Part shown: one piece after another, positions 20,260 through 29,399 of the stretch | Layout: each line of letters begins with the position of its first letter | Numbering within the stretch: the stretch's first letter is position 1 | Assembly (NCBI GenBank): GCA_963735955.1 | Contig: CAVTND010000027.1 | Location: 30,793 to 94,792 of the forward strand | Reading direction: 5' to 3' | From: CAVTND01 sp963735955 | Lineage (GTDB): Bacteria; Pseudomonadota; Gammaproteobacteria; Burkholderiales; Burkholderiaceae_F | Length of the DNA stretch: 64,000 nucleotides | Made by a program: the position numbers and the translations under genes | Notes under the pieces: generated by a model | The model's database searches: none | Told to the model about the DNA's origin: nothing | What the model saw: the letters and a program-made list of their open reading frames with translations, nothing else

Positions 20260-21226
20260 CTAAATCGCGGTCGGATTCGCCAAGCAGCCGCTTGAAGCGC
20301 TCGAGTTCCGCCACCACGGCGGCACGGGTCGGCGGCTCCCAGACCGAGTGCCCGGCGTCCGGCAGCACGGTGTATCGGGCGGTCGGCCAGGCGCGTGCCA
20401 GATCGTCCGCGCTGACCAGCGGGCAGATCATGTCGTAACGGCCATGCACGATCGCCGCCGGCAAATGCCGGATGCGGTCAAGATTGGCCAGCAGCTGGTT
20501 CGGCCCGAGAAAGCAGCGATGCGCGAAATAGTGGGCCTCCAGCCTGGCCAGGCCGATCGCTTCGTCGGCGAAGTGCTGCACCAGGTCAGGATTGGGGATC
20601 AGGGTCGAGCAGCTTCCTTCGTACTCGCTCCATGCGCGCGCGAAGGCCGTCCTGACGCGCGGATCCGGATCAAACAGGCGCTTCAGATAGCCTTTGAGCA
20701 GATCTTCACGCTCGAGCTCGGGCAACATTCCCGCAAACTTCTGCCAGTGCTCCGGAAACACGTTACGCAGGCCATAGAGAAACCATTCGATTTCAGCGGG
20801 CCGCCCGAGAAATATCCCGCGCAACACGAAGCCCAGACAGCGGTGCGGATGCGTTTCGCCGTATGCCAGGGCCAGGGTGCTGCCCCAGGAGCCGCCGAAG
20901 ACGAGCCAGCGCTCAACACCGAGATACTCGCGCAGCGTTTCAATGTCGCGTACCAGATCCGCCGTGGTGTTGGCCTCGACCTCGCCAATCGGGGTCGAGG
21001 CGCCGGCACCGCGCTGGTCATAGATAACAACGCGAAATGCGTCGGGATCGAAAAAGCGTCGATGCTCGGCGGCTGAGCCGCCGCCCGGGCCGCCATGCAG
21101 AAACAGCACCGGCACGCCACGCGGATTGCCACAGACCTCCCAGTACATCGTGTGGATCGGGTCGAGCGCGAGCAGGCCGCTGTCGTACGGCTCGATCGGG
21201 GGATAGAGAACGGCGCGGGCATCCAT
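20260..21226 (-). CDS. pip: Proline iminopeptidase (stop probably lost to an indel)
   Basis: Alpha/beta-hydrolase (S33) removing N-terminal proline. Start MDARAVLYPPIEPYDSGLLA; oxyanion loop HGGPGGGS; DQRGAGAST; nucleophile Ser in FGGSWGSTLALAYGE; the last Asp near HGRYDMICP and His in LPDAGHSVWEP. The family is ~315-320 residues, and the conserved part ends at ELERFKRLLGES. The frame as written then runs through ~42 low-quality residues into the CBS gene. A TAG one frame away (20260-20262) would end the protein at the normal length, so I place the end there. Divergent from metY across a 148-base spacer. Confidence 0.88.
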
Positions 21227-21374
21227 GGTCGTTCTGATCAAGTGTACGGGTGACAGGGTGCCGGTGCCATCCGCGGCCCGCGCCCGAAACACGAATCGTG
21301 ACGCGGGCGCCCATGAGACGGAAGCTGAAGCCTAAGCTGGCATCATCGCTGCTCCGCCCTTCGGTTGCATCGCC

Positions 21375-22670
21375 ATGAGCGCTCGATACCCTGGATTTGA
21401 CACATTGGCCCTGCATGCAGGACAGCCTGCAGATCCGGCAACCGGGGCCCGCGCGGTGCCGATCTATGCGACCGCCTCGTACGTGTTCGAGGACTCGGAT
21501 CACGCGGCAGCGCTCTTCAACATGGAGCGCGCCGGGCACGTGTACTCGCGCATTTCCAATCCGACGGTGGCGGTCCTGGAGGAGCGCATGGCTGCGCTCG
21601 AAAAGGGAGTGGGTGCAATCGCCACCGCGAGCGGCCAGGCCGCGCTGCACCTCGCCATCGTCACCCTGATGGGCGCGGGCTCGCACATCGTCGCCAGCCG
21701 GGCGCTTTACGGCGGCTCGCACAACCTGCTTGCCTACACGCTGGCCCGCTTCGGAGTTTCGACCACTTTCGTTGATCCGCGCAGGCTTGACGACTGGCGA
21801 CGCGCGATCCGCCCCGAAACGCGCCTGCTGTTCGGCGAGACACTCGGCAATCCAGGGCTCGACGTGCTCGACATTCCGGCCGTCGCCGCGCTCGCCCACG
21901 AACATCGACTGCCGCTGCTGGTCGACTCGACCTTCACGACGCCCTGGCTAATGACGCCATTTGATCACGGCGCCGATCTGGTCTACCACTCGGCGACCAA
22001 GTTCATCGGCGGCCACGGTGTGGCAATCGGCGGCGTGCTGATCGATGGTGGCACTTTCGACTGGAGCGCGAGCGGTCTGTTTCCCACCCTGACCGAACCG
22101 TATGCCGGATTCCACGGCATGAATTTTTCCGAGGAAAGCACGGTTGCGCCGTTCCTCTTGCGGGCGCGACGCGAAGGCCTGCGCGACTTCGGCGCGTGCA
22201 TGAGCGCGCACACCGCCTTTCTGTTGCTGCAGGGTCTGGAGACGCTGCCATTACGCATGCCACGTCATGTCGACAACACGCGGCGCGTGGTTGAGTTCCT
22301 CGCTGCGCATCCGCAGGTGGAAGCTGTGGCCTATCCGGAACTCGCCTCGCATCCGGACCATGAGTTGGCGAAACGCCTGTTGCCGCGCGGTTCCGGTGCG
22401 GTGTTCAGCTTTTCGCTCAAGGGCAGCCGCGCAACCGGCCGGGCGCTGGTCGAGGCGCTGCGTGTGTTCTCGCACCTGGCCAACGTCGGCGATGCAAAGT
22501 CACTCGTGATTCACCCTGCTTCGACGACGCATTTTCGCGTGCCCGATCATGAACTCGCCGCCGCCGGCATCACACAAGGCACGATCCGGCTATCGATCGG
22601 CCTTGAGGACCCGACCGATCTGCTCGAGGACCTCGCGCAGGCGCTCAAGCGCGCCAGCCGTGTGGCCTGA
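21375..22670 (+). CDS. metY: O-acetylhomoserine sulfhydrylase (MetY-type)
   Basis: PLP enzyme of the Cys/Met metabolism family that makes homocysteine from O-acetyl- or O-succinyl-homoserine and sulfide. 431 residues, intact, the length of MetY rather than the ~390-400 of MetZ/MetB. Features: FDTLALHAGQPADPATGARA, VYSRISNPTVAVLEERMAAL, SGQAALHLAIVTLMGAGSHI, LVDSTFTTPWLM, and the PLP lysine in HSATKFIGGHGVAIGG (near residue 210). The end TQGTIRLSIGLEDPTDLLED is typical. It is followed after 11 bases by a hydrolase gene. Confidence 0.9.
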   Translation: MSARYPGFDTLALHAGQPADPATGARAVPIYATASYVFEDSDHAAALFNMERAGHVYSRISNPTVAVLEERMAALEKGVGAIATASGQAALHLAIVTLMGAGSHIVASRALYGGSHNLLAYTLARFGVSTTFVDPRRLDDWRRAIRPETRLLFGETLGNPGLDVLDIPAVAALAHEHRLPLLVDSTFTTPWLMTPFDHGADLVYHSATKFIGGHGVAIGGVLIDGGTFDWSASGLFPTLTEPYAGFHGMNFSEESTVAPFLLRARREGLRDFGACMSAHTAFLLLQGLETLPLRMPRHVDNTRRVVEFLAAHPQVEAVAYPELASHPDHELAKRLLPRGSGAVFSFSLKGSRATGRALVEALRVFSHLANVGDAKSLVIHPASTTHFRVPDHELAAAGITQGTIRLSIGLEDPTDLLEDLAQALKRASRVA

Positions 22671-22681
22671 AAGAAGCAGCC

Positions 22682-23518
22682 ATGGAAATCGGCACGCCGC
22701 CGCTCTACGCCTATACCGGAGGCCGCAGCTTTGATCCGGCTGCGCCGGCGCTGGTATTCATTCACGGCTCGCAGCACGACCACAGCGTCTGGATCCTGCA
22801 GAGCCGTTACTTTGCCCACCATGGCTACGGCGTGCTGGCCTTCGACTTGCCAGCGCACGGCCGCAGCCGAGGGTCGGCCTTGTCCAGCGTCGAGGCAATG
22901 GCCGATTGCATCGCCGAAGCGAGCACGGCGAGCGGCGCGGCGCGCTTTGTCTTCGTCGGACAGAGCATGGGCTCGCTGATCGCGCTCGAGGTCGCGCGAC
23001 GCCTGCCTGGGCAGACTGCCGGCGTGGCCTTGATCGGCACCGCGTTTCCGATGAAGGTCTCCGAGGAACTGTTGGCCGCGACGCGCGACGCGCCGTCTGC
23101 AGCGATGGACATGATCAATGTGTGGTCGTTCAGCGCCTCGATTGCCGCATTCCAGCGCAAGCCGGCCAATCCAGGCCCCGGTTATTGCAACGTCTGGCAG
23201 AACTTGCGATTGATGGAGCGGATCGCACAGAAGAACGGCCCCGAGGTGCTGGCGATCGATTTTGCCGCCTGCAACGAGTATCGCGGCGGGCTGAACGCCG
23301 CGCGCGCGCTCACCTGCCCCGCCCTCCTGGTGCTTGGCGAACTCGATCTCATGACGCCGCCAAGGACTGCGCAGTCGCTGATCGATGCACTCGCCGACTG
23401 CACGGTCGTGCGCCTTGGCCAGACGGGCCATTCACTGATGGCCGAAGATCCCGACGGTGTGCGCGATGCCCTGGCGCAGTTTGCGCCCCGCGCCTTCGCA
23501 CGTGCCGCCGCATCGTGA
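22682..23518 (+). CDS. Alpha/beta hydrolase
   Basis: 278-residue soluble esterase/hydrolase-fold protein, intact. LVFIHGSQHDHSVWILQSRY is the oxyanion region, VLAFDLPAHGRSRGSALSS the strand-loop, VFVGQSMGSLIALEVARRL holds the nucleophile Ser (residue ~97), LLVLGELDLMTPP the acid and LGQTGHSLMAEDP the His. The cap region is mixed and the substrate cannot be told. It lies just after metY and overlaps the LysE gene by four bases, so the three form an operon. Confidence 0.82.
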   Translation: MEIGTPPLYAYTGGRSFDPAAPALVFIHGSQHDHSVWILQSRYFAHHGYGVLAFDLPAHGRSRGSALSSVEAMADCIAEASTASGAARFVFVGQSMGSLIALEVARRLPGQTAGVALIGTAFPMKVSEELLAATRDAPSAAMDMINVWSFSASIAAFQRKPANPGPGYCNVWQNLRLMERIAQKNGPEVLAIDFAACNEYRGGLNAARALTCPALLVLGELDLMTPPRTAQSLIDALADCTVVRLGQTGHSLMAEDPDGVRDALAQFAPRAFARAAAS

Positions 23519-24162
23519 CTGCGGGGATCAACGCGCTGGCGGCCAGCGTCAATTGGGACACCTATTGGCTCTATGTCCTGACCGAGATTGCGCTGAGTCT
23601 GTCGCCCGGCCCGGCCGTGATGCTGGTCATCGCCTGCGGCCTCAGTCTTGGCGCGCGCCGCTCGGTCTGGGCCGCACTCGGCATTCTTGCGGCGAATGCC
23701 ATTTACTTCGCCCTGTCGGCCAGCGCGTTGGGCGCACTCCTGGTCGCATCCAGGCCGTTCTTCGTTGCGATCAAGTGGGCTGGTGCCGCCTACCTGATCT
23801 ATATCGGCTTGTCGGCGATCTTCGGCAAGCCCTCGCCGATCACGGTTTCGTCCGGAGTCGAAAGCCGCTCGCCGCGGGCGATCTTTCTTTCCGGCCTTGC
23901 GCTGCAACTCGCGAATCCGAAAACCCTGATCTTCTTCGTGGCGATCCTGCCGCAGTTTGTCGATGCGCGATTGCCGATCGGCGCGCAGATGCTGTGGCTC
24001 GCCGCGGGATCGATCATTCCCGAATTCTTCATTCTCGCCGGCTATGGCTTTCTCGCGTCCCGCGCATCGCGCCTGGCCGCAAATCCACGTTACGCACGCT
24101 GGACCGATCGCGTGGCGGGCCTACTCGTGCTGGCCGCCGCAGCACTTGTTGTCGGAATCTAG
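23515..24162 (+). CDS. LysE/RhtB-family amino-acid exporter
   Basis: 215-residue inner-membrane exporter. The GTG start at 23515 overlaps the hydrolase TGA (GTGA), which decides the start. Family features: LYVLTEIALSLSPGPAVMLV near the N-terminus, AIKWAGAAYLIYIG, GLALQLANPKTLIFFVAILP, and six hydrophobic helices in all. In the family these export homoserine, homoserine lactone, threonine, lysine or related compounds. Being downstream of a homoserine-ester sulfhydrylase makes a homoserine/methionine-linked substrate attractive, but that is inference. Confidence 0.88.
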   Translation: MTAGINALAASVNWDTYWLYVLTEIALSLSPGPAVMLVIACGLSLGARRSVWAALGILAANAIYFALSASALGALLVASRPFFVAIKWAGAAYLIYIGLSAIFGKPSPITVSSGVESRSPRAIFLSGLALQLANPKTLIFFVAILPQFVDARLPIGAQMLWLAAGSIIPEFFILAGYGFLASRASRLAANPRYARWTDRVAGLLVLAAAALVVGI

Positions 24163-24189
24163 GCGCACGAACCAAGGAACGACCCGAAC

Positions 24190-25503
24190 TTGAGACCCTC
24201 GACGGCCATTTCTGACACTGCTCGCTGTTGCGCCATCGACTTCGGAACTTCGAACTCCGCGGTGGCCCTGGCAGCACGCGATCTGACTGACGCACGGCGC
24301 ACACGAATCGAGCTGGCGTCGCTCGAGGGCGGGGCGACCAGCATGCCTACTGCCGTCTTCTACAGTGCCGACGATGGCAGTCGACAATTCGGACGCGCTG
24401 CGATCGCATCGTATGTGGACGGGCACGAAGGTCGCCTCATGCGATCGATCAAGAGCATTCTTGGCTCCGATCTCATGGACGAGGCGACCGAACTGCCTAA
24501 CGGATTGCAGGTCCGGTACATCGATGTGGTGGTCGCCTACCTTCGGCAGTTGAAACAGCGGGCCGAAGCGCACTGGCAGATGCCGGTTGATCGCGTCGTG
24601 ATCGGGCGGCCGGTCTTCTTCGTGGATGACGACCCTGCGCGCGACGCGAAGGCCCAGGACACCCTCTACCGGGCAGCGCGGGCCGCCGGCATTTCAGAGG
24701 TGCAGTTTCAGTTCGAGCCGATCGCCGCGGCTCTCGACTTTGAATCACGACTGCGGCCAAGCGATGGTGAACGCCTCGTGCTGGTCGCCGATATCGGCGG
24801 CGGCACGTCGGACTTCTCGGTGGTGCGAGCCGGCGCGGCGGCCCATGGAAAGGTCGACCGACGCGCCGATGTCCTTGCGAACCATGGCCTGCATCTGGCG
24901 GGCACGGACTTCGACCGGGCAATCAATCTCGCGACGATCATGCCGGTGCTGGGTTACAACGGCGACGGTCCCAGCGGCCGTCCCGTGCCATCGAAGATCT
25001 ATTTCGATTTAGCCACCTGGCATCTGATCAACACCACGTATGCGCCGAACCGCCTCATCGAGTTGCAGATGATGCGCACCATGTACAACAACCAGCTCGC
25101 CCACCAACGGTTGATGCGAGTTCTTGATCAGCATCGCGGGCACGACCTGGCGGCACGCGCGGAAGCGGCAAAAATTGAAGTATCGGACTCCGGCAGTGCG
25201 GTCATTGAACTCGATTTCATTGAGCCCGACTTGAGGCAAGCATTTTCGGAGGAGCAGCAGACCGTCGCCCTGCACAACGGCGTGGAACAAATCGTTGGCA
25301 CCGCGCGCGAAACGGTGCGGCGGGCGCAGCTCGATGGAGGTCGCATTGACGCCCTCTACTTCACCGGCGGCTCAACCGGGCTGAATGTGTTGGTCGAGAG
25401 CTTGGCGACCGCATTTCCGCTTGCTTCGGCGGTCCGCGGCGACCGTTATGCAAGCGTTGTGAGCGGCCTGGCGATTACCGCGCAACGCAGGTACGCGAGT
25501 TGA
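24190..25503 (+). CDS. yegD: Hsp70-like protein of the YegD type
   Basis: 437-residue Hsp70/actin-fold ATPase lacking most of the substrate-binding lid. Phosphate-1 loop CAIDFGTSNSAVAL; phosphate-2 loop LVLVADIGGGTSDFSVVR (residues ~198-215); adenosine motif LYFTGGSTGLNVLVESLA near 385; ATGs are absent near the N-terminus. TTG at 24190 with an AAGGAA 11 bases upstream is the likely start. YegD proteins are widespread but poorly characterised chaperone relatives; no J-domain or nucleotide-exchange partner is nearby. Twenty-seven bases downstream of the LysE gene. Confidence 0.85.
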   Translation: MRPSTAISDTARCCAIDFGTSNSAVALAARDLTDARRTRIELASLEGGATSMPTAVFYSADDGSRQFGRAAIASYVDGHEGRLMRSIKSILGSDLMDEATELPNGLQVRYIDVVVAYLRQLKQRAEAHWQMPVDRVVIGRPVFFVDDDPARDAKAQDTLYRAARAAGISEVQFQFEPIAAALDFESRLRPSDGERLVLVADIGGGTSDFSVVRAGAAAHGKVDRRADVLANHGLHLAGTDFDRAINLATIMPVLGYNGDGPSGRPVPSKIYFDLATWHLINTTYAPNRLIELQMMRTMYNNQLAHQRLMRVLDQHRGHDLAARAEAAKIEVSDSGSAVIELDFIEPDLRQAFSEEQQTVALHNGVEQIVGTARETVRRAQLDGGRIDALYFTGGSTGLNVLVESLATAFPLASAVRGDRYASVVSGLAITAQRRYAS

Positions 25504-25563
25504 GGGGAAAAGACCGGACCTTTGATGGCCGTCGTTGCCAGCGATGCGTTTGCGAGAACTAAG

Positions 25564-25980
25564 CTAGCGCAAGCCCTGCCCTGCCGCCAGCGGTCGGATC
25601 GTTGCAATCCAGAGTTCCTTGCCAAAGCCCTCGTCGGCAAGGTCGACCAGTTTGCCGTCGACTTCGACTGTCTGCCCGACAAAACGAGAAAGTTCCTTTT
25701 CCACGCCGGCCGCATACACGGGGTAAACGGCTTCATGCGATACAAGCGCAAACACAAGTGCGGTCCGAGTCCCGGGACCCGGCGTTGCAGCCCGATCGTT
25801 CAAAATGCCGCGCCAGCGTCTTTCGCGCTCGGGGCGGCGGAGATACCAGTCTGCTTTCGCGTAGATAGTGACCGATACGCTGGAACCGGCAGGAACTTCA
25901 GCTCCAGCGGCACTCGTCGGCGTAAAAGCTAGGCCGGCCGCCAGCACAGCGCCAAGTAGTGCCCACGCGATGACCTTCAC
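25564..25980 (-). CDS. Small secreted protein of unknown function
   Basis: 138 residues with a clear Sec signal (MKVIAWALLGAVLAAGLAFT, cleavage near SAAGA). The mature part has VSVTIYAKADWYLRRPERER and a second region GQTVEVDGKLVDLADEGFGK followed by ELWIATIRPL, reminiscent of a small OB-like beta-barrel, but I cannot assign a family. It starts 18 bases after the subtilase stop on the same strand, so the two are probably co-transcribed and it may work with the protease in the periplasm or outside. Confidence 0.7.
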   Translation of the reverse strand: MKVIAWALLGAVLAAGLAFTPTSAAGAEVPAGSSVSVTIYAKADWYLRRPERERRWRGILNDRAATPGPGTRTALVFALVSHEAVYPVYAAGVEKELSRFVGQTVEVDGKLVDLADEGFGKELWIATIRPLAAGQGLR

Positions 25981-25998
25981 ACGGACTGCCGTGCTGGC

Positions 25999-27952
25999 TC
26001 AGTTGAGCCGGATATGCGCAGCCCAGTAGACCTCTTGTGACCCGGTGGGAACGCTGTAGCCACGAATGCGAACTTTCCAGGCGCCGGTCGTCACCGGGCC
26101 CGACACGCGCGCCCGTTCGAAAACGCTCACTGCCGAGGTGCTCGAGCTGCGGACGGTTCCGCCGGGGTCTACCAGGCTCAGATCGACATCGTTGTGCGTC
26201 TGAGTCGGCGTCTCCGGCCACCACAGTGCGGCGTCGAACGTATTGGGCGAACCGCCCGAAATCCCGATCGGAATGTCGATGGTGTCGCCATTCCTAACGG
26301 TGAGCTTGCCCCACCAGGCCCAACCATCGGTCGGCAGTCGGAGCGGGCCAGCACCGCTTGTATTGTTAAACGGGCTGGGCTGCTGTCCGGACAGAATGAG
26401 CTGCGCGTAGACCTGTCCCGGATCAATGCTGAAGCTGGTCCCGCGTAGCCAGTTCCTCAATAGCGCTGCCGCACCCGCTGCGTACGGGGTCGAACCACTG
26501 GTCCCCCCGAAAGATCGAAACGCGGTATCGGACCCGGCCGTCGTGCAGTTCTGCTGCCACGCGCAACCGTTGCTGGCGGTCTCGGTGTTGGTCGGCGCTT
26601 GAATGTCCGGCTTGTATCGATTGTCGGGTGCGGGGCCGCGGCTCTGGCTCGCGACCTGAGCGAGGGTCTGAACGTCGAAATTGCCGACGCCGATGACCTT
26701 TTGAGCCACGGCAGGCTCGTTGACCGTGCTTGCACCAGGTCCGTTGTTTCCATTGGCGGCAATGATCACCGCGCCCGCATCGAATGCAGCGTCGGCGGCG
26801 GTCGAAATGGTCGACGTGTCGCCACCGCCACTTGCCTGCATCTCCGCGACGATGACCCGGTCCAGTACAGCGACCGCCGTCTGGAAACCGCGGACAGCGG
26901 CCGTAACGCTGAGATTGCCGTTGCAAAGGCCGGCAGAATCGAACGAGGTCGGGAAGACCTTGAAACTGTCCAGCGTGATCCCGGTCACACCGCGAAAGGC
27001 GTCGCCGCTACGGTTATTGGCCACGATGATCGCCGCGCTCGATGTTCCGTGGTTCCAGCAGTCGTCGTTGGGATTGAGCGTGGTGCCCGTATTGCAGTCG
27101 GCGCCGCCGTTGTTGCAGTCGCGTCGAAAATCGATGTGCGATGGGCTGTTGAAATGTATGTGCGTAAAACGCACGCCACTGTCAAGGAGTCCTATCCATC
27201 CACCGGTCTGGCCCAGATTGAAATAGGGATCGCTGACGATCCGCGCGCGCCCGTCCTGTACGTCGTCGTTCGCGTTTGCATTCTGCGGAGGAATCGTGCC
27301 GGTGTCGTCGGGCTCGATGAACAGGACATCTGAACGCGCCGCCAGATCCTGCACTGCGCCGAGCGGCATCTCCACCGTGATTGCGTTGACCAGCCAGAAT
27401 CGTTCCAGAACTCTCGCCTTGTAGCGGTCCTGCAAGGCCGGCGAAACCTCCTGTTGATATCGCTCGCGCTGGGCCTGCACGCCGCGAACCAGTTCTTCGC
27501 TCCGCTGGGCTGCTTTTCGATTGACGTCAAAGCTCCGCCCTTGTTGCGTTTCCGGTTCCGGGAAGCGCGGTATCACGACGTTTTCGCGGAAGTTGATGAC
27601 GATGATTTCGCGCTTGTCCGGACCGCGGTCGGCAAGCAGTTGCTGCAGCCGGGGATGGATCTTTACGCGCGCCTGCTCCTTGGGAGGAGCTGCCTTGTCT
27701 TTCTCGAATGCGACCTGGGTAGTCGCGTTGGCTGGAAGCGGCTGCGCGACGTATTTGAGGGTCTTGCCGTCAGACAGTTGGGCCGCGTGAATGATATTGC
27801 TTGGATCTGGGGCTCTCCCTCAAGGCCGGTGAGCCCTCCCCTGGCTTTTCAAGTGTCGCGCATCCGTTGAGCAAGAGAAGGCCAACTATTGAAGCAGCGA
27901 AAATTCCTGCGCAGATGCGTACCTGACGCGTTCGAATGCATGAGTTCCCCAT
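25999..27952 (-). CDS. Secreted S8 (subtilisin-family) serine protease lipoprotein, one frameshift
   Basis: Start ATG at 27952 has a GGAGG site six bases upstream. The N-terminus has a basic patch, then AGIFAASIVGLLLLNGC, a lipobox (LNGC). After PALRE one base is lost or gained in a C-run (~27810), and reading continues in the long frame. The prodomain-like part ends near DVLFIEPDDTG. The catalytic triad is seen as Asp in GWIGLLDSGVRF, His in CWNHGTSSAAIIVANN and Ser in FGGTSGSTPYAAGAAALL. The usual GTSxAxP is here TSGSTP, a minor change. A C-terminal ~120-residue beta domain (TQTHNDVDLSLVDPGGTVR, TTGAWKVRIRGYSV) resembles the pre-peptidase C-terminal/P-type domain. ~650 residues; probably degrades extracellular protein. 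Confidence 0.86.
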
Positions 27953-28327
27953 CAGTACCTCCGGCCGATCGGTTTCCTTTCTGACGAGAGATTGCATCCA
28001 AGCCGATTCGGTTTCCAGTGAATATTCACGAGTTATGCCGGGACTACCTTTTTGCGCGATAGGGCGGCAACCTGTCGTTTCCGCTCGCACCTACCGAGGC
28101 AAGCTGTGGGCCGTTGCGTCGACTGCCGAATCGAAAGCTGATCTGGCGACGACAGCAAGGACGCGGAACTCAATTGAAGATGTGTGGGTTCCTTGCGGGT
28201 CGGACGGCAAGACCTCGACATGCGATCATCGAACCAGTCCAATCGTTTCGCCATCTGAGGCCGCACGCCTGGCCCGCGACGCCCCATGACGTCGAGGCCC
28301 TGGTCGGATTTGAAGAAGGAATTTCGA
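27953..28327. other. Divergent spacer between protease and ChaC genes, with a 12-base palindrome
   Basis: No convincing gene. It should hold promoters for the protease (minus) and chaC (plus). A perfect palindrome GTGAATATTCAC lies at 28018-28029, about 66 bases upstream of the protease start, where a repressor or activator could bind; it occurs beside a CATAAC hexamer that might be a -10 box. Short open frames here have no recognisable content. Confidence 0.3.
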
Positions 28328-29095
28328 ATGACGTCGTTTCCCGCGGCCAATCCTCAACGGCCGCAGAACCTGAGACTGACTCCCGAATTGGTGTCACTCA
28401 TCGCCCGCAAGGTTGAAGACGGCGGACCCGCCCCCGGCGTCGTCGTCCATAACGATGAGGACTACGAGGCTTCTCTGCAGGCACTCCTTGCTGCCGGAGC
28501 GTGGCGGGGGCAGGACGTTTGGGTATTCGCCTATGGCTCCCTGCTTTGGAACCCCGCCTTCGAGGTGACGGAACAGGTAGCGGCGGTCTTGCCCGGCTGG
28601 CACCGTGCATTCTGCATACAGCTCACACGATTTCGTGGAACCCCTGAACAGCCGGGCTTGATGATGTCGCTGACCCCGGGAGGAAGCTGCCGTGGCGCAC
28701 TGCTTCGCATTCCAGGCGCCTCGGTCGAAAGCGACCTTCGCAAACTGTGGCGGCGGGAAATGACGGTCAAGCCGCCGAACACTCCGCCGCGCTGGGTCAC
28801 GGCAAAGGCGGGCGGGGTCGATGTGCGCGCGATCGTCTTCGCCGCCAATCGCAAGGGTGCAAATTTTGTCGGGGGCTTGACGAACGAGCAGATCGCCGAC
28901 GTCTTGTGCAAGGCAGCTGGGCATTGGGGATCAGGTGCCGAGTACCTGATGCAGACGGTCGATCAGCTGGAACGTCTCGGTATCCGAGATGCCAATCTCT
29001 GGCGCTTGCAGCGGCTCGTCGCGCAACAGCTCCACGCCTTGCGAGACACGACACGAAGGGAAATTCCGTCGACCACTGTCAGTCTGGTCGACTGA
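28328..29095 (+). CDS. chaC: ChaC-type gamma-glutamylcyclotransferase
   Basis: Degrades glutathione to 5-oxoproline and Cys-Gly. The signature VWVFAYGSLLWNPAFEVTEQ (phosphate-binding YGSL) is near residue 73; then PGWHRAFCIQLTRFRGTPEQ, PGLMMSLTPGGSCRG, and later SGAEYLMQTVDQLERLGIRD. ATG at 28328 has AAGGA eight bases upstream and is preferred over an in-frame ATG at 28286 without a good site. ~255 residues, slightly longer than average because of a 60-residue N-terminal lead. Intact. Confidence 0.87.
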   Translation: MTSFPAANPQRPQNLRLTPELVSLIARKVEDGGPAPGVVVHNDEDYEASLQALLAAGAWRGQDVWVFAYGSLLWNPAFEVTEQVAAVLPGWHRAFCIQLTRFRGTPEQPGLMMSLTPGGSCRGALLRIPGASVESDLRKLWRREMTVKPPNTPPRWVTAKAGGVDVRAIVFAANRKGANFVGGLTNEQIADVLCKAAGHWGSGAEYLMQTVDQLERLGIRDANLWRLQRLVAQQLHALRDTTRREIPSTTVSLVD

Positions 29096-29399
29096 TCGAA
29101 TCGACCGCAAGAAACAGGCGGGACGCGGGCCAATTGCCGCCTTGACGGTCCGACATCAGAATCGCCTCAAACCGGACGCCGAGGGCAGGTCCGCATTGAT
29201 GCTGTAAGTTCCGACAGCGCAAACGCAGTATCTCTAGTGACATCAATGCGCTGGAGTTAATGTGACTGTCCAACTTATCCTGCAGACGCCAAGCTATCCT
29301 GCGTCAAGACCGACGGCCAAATCGACTCGGTGCTGAGCCCCCGAACCCGGAAAATCAAGCCTGGAATGCTCGGCGGCGCATGCCGCTAGGGAGGCGCGA
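29096..29399. other. Intergenic stretch without a recognised gene
   Basis: About 300 bases between chaC and the DUF4239 gene. I see no coding frame with signal, no tRNA-like cloverleaf and no strong hairpin. The last bases (AGGGAGG) are the ribosome site of the next gene. Confidence 0.4.

Noticed and set aside
27936..28289. Plus-strand open frame between the protease and chaC
   Set aside because: No ribosome site and no recognisable composition; it overlaps the protease 5' end and probable promoters.
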